A stretch of DNA of 64,000 nucleotides from NCBI GenBank assembly GCA_033439795.1, contig JAUTDP010000002.1:4154001-4218000 (forward strand), given 5' to 3'. Shown here piece by piece: positions 60,961 to 64,000 of this stretch (position 1 is its first letter; each line of letters opens with the position of its first letter). The stretch comes from Sordaria brevicollis. Lineage: Eukaryota; Ascomycota; Sordariomycetes; Sordariales; Sordariaceae. The notes below the pieces were generated by a model. That model searched no databases. It had not been told where the DNA came from and saw only the letters and a list, made by a program, of their open reading frames with translations. The position numbers were made by a program, and so were the translations under genes.

Positions 60961-61921
60961 TATAGGAGGTATAGGGGGAGATAAATAAAAAAACGAAAAA
61001 ATAAATACAGAAAAGGGATTAATAAATATAATAAATAAATTAATTACTAATTAAAAATTATTATAAATAGAAATTATTAATTTTAATATTAATATCGACG
61101 AATATTTTATTAATTTATCGTTAATAAAGGATATAAAATAGCAAAAAATATTCGGAAGGAACCTCTTATTAAATAAACGCTAATATAAAATATTACTATA
61201 TCTTTATACAAAATCTAGCCCTTTACTAATAGAGGACAAATTATACTTCAATTAATATCGGATAATATAATATATATTAAATTCAATTGAATAAATTATT
61301 ATATACTAGCGTAAAGGGGTTTAAGGCCGTTAAATAAATATATTGCATCTTAAAAATTCTAATAACGCGTATTAAAATAAGGTTTTTAAAACTATTAAAT
61401 AAATATCTTACATACTCGAAACCCCGGCGCTAATTATTATTCGCTTATATATACCTTTCTACCGGATTTACGCAAGGTATTAATTTAATACTAAAATCGG
61501 GGTAAGGTTTCTAATTTAATAATATTTACTTTAATTATCGGCCTCGGAACCGGGAATCTATTATTAAATCCTCGGCTAATCGGTTATCGTTCGCTTAATA
61601 TTAAAAATTGTAAATCTTCTAAATCTATAATCTATTCCTAATCTAATTTCTAAAGACGCTTCTACAACGCATAATAACCAATATTAAAAAAACTACAATT
61701 ATATTCACGCTCATCCCATACACTACTTTATTTCTACAATAAATCCCGCGGTATATTTAGAATAATATATTTCTAATTCTATTTTAATATTTATTCTCTA
61801 TTATTCTTTTTTTACAACCGACGGATTACTAAAATTCCTAATCTTATTATTTTAAGGTATTAAGTCCACTTTAACCAATTTAACTAGAAATTTGAAATTT
61901 AATTTCGTCCTTATTACTATT

Positions 61922-62544
61922 TAAAATAAGGAAGAAAAACAACCCCAAACAACCACTACCACTATAATAATTAAGAAAGGAACTATATCAAAAACTTCTA
62001 ATAAGATTAAAAGAATAAAGAAAGGAGTAAATCTATAGGGGAGAAAGGAGTAATTTAATAGTAAAAATATCTTTTTCGACTTAATTATATCTTTTCTTTT
62101 ACCTATTATAGAAGTAGGGTTAAAAAATCTTAAAGATTTAATTAAGGAACTAATTTTCACTAAATTGAAGAAGATTTTTATCTCAAAGATTAAATAAAGT
62201 CTAATTATTATTCTAGTAAAAATTGCCTAACTTTCCTTCTTTTTTTTCTAATTACCCTTCTCTCCTCTTATTCCTTTAGAACTTTCCTTCTTTCCATATA
62301 AAAGTCCGAAATTCATTCTACAACTTTCTTTCTTAATCTATTCAATGTACTACTATCATACTTTCTTCAAATCAGCTTATTATAATGCATCCTTATCCTA
62401 TACCTCTTTTCTCAGATCATAACCAGGGAAAATCCCTGGAAGAATTCCTCCAGAATGAAAAACTACGAAAAATTTTCGAAAAAATTCGGAAAAAATCTGC
62501 TGTCTAGCCGTGTACCCTTGTACCTGTTTATCCGCCCCATCTCA
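61922..62544 (-). repeat. 5' LTR of Gypsy-4 (623 bp, right copy)
   Basis: Bases ~62290-62544 are close to unmutated, the inner part is RIP-mutated: the mirror image of the left LTR. Followed by TTAT at 62545-62548. Confidence 0.94.
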
Positions 62545-62548
62545 TTAT

Positions 62549-63040
62549 ATAAAACCTTTATCGTTTAGCCTTTATTTATTAGACGGGTAATATTATTTAA
62601 AGTTAAAATTATTAAGGATAAGGTTAAGGGTAACGAAAAAATAAATTAGAGGGATATAATAATTTTATTTAATAATTATTTAAAATACTCTATTACGATA
62701 ATATTTAGGAATATATTAAATAAAGCAATTATTAACGGGACGTATAATAATCGGCGATATTCTAAATAGATATTTCGAATTTTTCCCTTAGAATAGAAGG
62801 ATTATATCCCGGTTTATAATAATTTAATTTTATAGGTTTTGCGATATTTGCTAAATTAATTTAAATTAGGACCGAAAAACGAATTTTTAGTAAATAAAGT
62901 TCGCTTCTTATTCTATCTTCTACCCTATTTATAATTAGGGAATATAAAAGAGTTAAATAAGCCCCCCGCCTTTATAAATAGAAAATTATATTATATATTA
63001 ATATATTTAAATATTTACGTATTATAATAATATATTATTC
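62549..63040 (+). pseudogene. continuation of the host gene interrupted by Gypsy-4
   Basis: Joined to 49009 after removing the insertion and one TTAT, the frame runs on without shift: YKTFIV, PLFIRRVILFKVKIIKDKVK, RDIIILFNNYLKYSITIIFR, NILNKAIINGTYNNRRYSK, FKLGPKNEFLVNKVRFLFYL, LNKPPAFINRKLYYILIYLN. Stops are of the RIP type. Together with 48120-49009 this gives about 450 codons of one unrecognised protein. Confidence 0.5.
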
Positions 63041-64000
63041 GAATTCGTTCGTAATATATAAATCTTTATTATAATAAATAATATTAATTAAAAGATTTAT
63101 ACGTTAAAACGAAGTAGGGGGCCCTATATATTATTAATTTATTTATAAAAATTAGAATTAAAGATAAATAAATTAATAAAATAAAATAATATATTTATAG
63201 AAAGAATTCTCGTTTTTATTAATATGTAATTACGTATATTATTTTTAAAAATTAATAAATATTGCGCGGAGGCGTTTTAAAACGTAGAATTTTAAAATGT
63301 AACGTTATAGAATATAATATACGTTTTCGAAGCTAAATTAAACGTAAGAATTCTTATTATATAGGCGGAAATTAAAACGGTATTCGATTAATATATTAAA
63401 TCGAAGGCGGGGATATTGGGAAAGGGTAAAATACTTTAACTTTAATATAAATAGGATAATATATAATAATTTAAAGAGAGTATATTTTTCATATTTATTA
63501 TATTATTTCGATATTATTTAATTTATATATTAATAAAATATAGGGGATCTATTTTAAATCCTACGTTAATAATATATAGTCTATACGCGGATATAATATA
63601 AATTGTATCTTTCCTTCGTTTAAATTTTTTAATAATTATTTTCCTCCTTTTTTATAATTTCTATACGCCGTAATAATAGTATATATTAAAGACGAAGATT
63701 TCTAATTATTTTAATCTTTATACAATAAATATACCCTTAAAATTAAAGGGTAAATAATATATATTTAATATTATTTAATTTATTTTAATAATTACGCCTT
63801 TAATTCTTTATACCGCCGGCCTTATACTGTTTTTATATAAGTTATAATTTAAATAATTTTTATTCTCCCTTTAAAAGTTAATATCGAAATTATTAAATTT
63901 ATTACCGTACGATATATTTACGTTTAGTTCCGTAAATAACCCTTTACCCTTATTATTTTTAAAGATATATTAACCTTTAATTATATAATAAGTATAAAAC
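63020..64000 (+). pseudogene. RIP-broken coding remnant of unknown function (host piece E), runs off the window
   Basis: A second plus frame takes over near 63020: YYNNILFEFVRNI, INKYCAEAF, YVFEAKLNVRILII, AEIKTVFD, YIKSKAGILGKGKIL, FKESIFFIFIILFRYYLIYI, YSLYADII, then IFILPLKVNIEIIKFITVRY. It may be the next exon of the interrupted gene (intron or indel near 63020) or a new gene. No family recognised; open at the window edge. Confidence 0.38.

Larger units (their letters stand above)
49010..62544 (-). mobile_element. Gypsy-4: 13.5-kb Ty3/gypsy element in minus orientation, RIP-inactivated
   Basis: 623-bp LTRs at 49010-49632 and 61922-62544, with ends TGAAATGGGG and CCCCATCTCA. Flanked by TTAT (49006-49009 and 62545-62548). 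A purine tract (AAAGGGAAG on the minus strand, ~49635-49643) abuts the left LTR, which is therefore the 3' one. Gag, protease, RT, RNase H and integrase read on the minus strand from ~60950 to ~54140. About 4.5 kb of extra sequence lies between pol and the 3' LTR, making the element roughly twice the usual gypsy length. Confidence 0.93.
14331..64000. mobile_element. large unclassified RIP-mutated host sequence, split by four nested gypsy insertions, continues past the window
   Basis: Removing Gypsy-1 to -4 leaves five host pieces (14331-14971, 22386-24176, 31487-33225, 40685-49009, 62549-64000), together about 14 kb. All are heavily RIP-mutated, so the sequence was itself duplicated. The pieces carry several protein-like remnants on both strands, no LTR/RT signature, and a dispersed 20-bp palindrome seen only in host pieces. 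The block starts abruptly with an almost unmutated palindrome copy at 14331-14350. It could be a large DNA transposon, a Starship-like giant element, or a duplicated multi-gene chromosomal segment. The right end is not in the window. Confidence 0.45.

Noticed and set aside
2700..64000. Low GC explained by mitochondrial or bacterial DNA
   Set aside because: LTR pairs with target duplications, LTR-to-LTR C:G to T:A changes, CpA depletion and nuclear retroelement genes show RIP-mutated nuclear DNA.
14331..64000. Starship captain (DUF3435 tyrosine recombinase) near the block edge
   Set aside because: No R..H..R..Y-type catalytic pattern was recognised in the first host piece. A captain outside the window or beyond recognition cannot be excluded, so only the neutral label is used.
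14331..64000. Centromere
   Set aside because: Nested, RIP-mutated retroelements fit a centromere, but also ordinary heterochromatin; nothing in the sequence decides it.
1..64000. tRNA, rRNA or CRISPR
   Set aside because: No cloverleaf with A/B boxes, no rRNA core sequence and no spaced short direct-repeat array was seen; the tandem repeats found are contiguous.

Overview
The window is nuclear DNA of a filamentous ascomycete (Pezizomycotina, possibly Eurotiales). A GDS1-type winged-helix gene with a short spliceosomal intron sits at the left edge. The rest is mostly AT-rich DNA in which CpA/TpG is scarce, TpA is abundant and CpG persists, the signature of repeat-induced point mutation (RIP). 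LTR pairs show the C:G to T:A changes directly, because some LTR stretches stayed unmutated. No rRNA, tRNA or CRISPR array was seen.

Layout: 1-2675 is a GC-balanced gene (minus strand) with a long promoter/leader. 2678-7286 is a RIP-degraded element of unknown class bounded by perfect 20-bp inverted repeats next to TA. 7287-7725 is a short unmutated island. 7726-13272 is a complete Ty1/copia retrotransposon (194-bp LTRs, AACCT target duplication). 13278-14330 is a second unmutated island with promoter-like sequence. 14331-64000 is one continuous RIP domain running off the right edge.

That domain resolves into four Ty3/gypsy elements nested in an older sequence: Gypsy-1 at 14972-22380 (plus, chromodomain, 228-bp LTRs), Gypsy-2 at 24177-31481 (plus, 307-bp LTRs), Gypsy-3 at 33226-40679 (minus, 282-bp LTRs) and Gypsy-4 at 49010-62544 (minus, 623-bp LTRs, 13.5 kb). 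The two LTRs of each element are equal in length and flanked by matching 4-5 bp target duplications (TATAT, GATAT, TTAAT, TTAT). Taking the insertions out leaves at least 13.9 kb of host sequence (14331-14971, 22386-24176, 31487-33225, 40685-49009, 62549-64000). This host carries several unrecognised, RIP-broken protein genes on both strands, a dispersed 20-bp palindrome and an 84-bp in-frame tandem array. One host reading frame can be followed straight across the Gypsy-4 insertion.

Because RIP turned most Gln/Trp codons into stops and Asp/Glu/Gly into Asn/Lys/Arg/Ser, nearly all coding calls in the AT-rich part are pseudogenes recognised from family motifs read through such stops. Strand calls for unrecognised remnants are less certain than those for retroelement genes. 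No complete working gene is visible apart from the partial GDS1-like gene.
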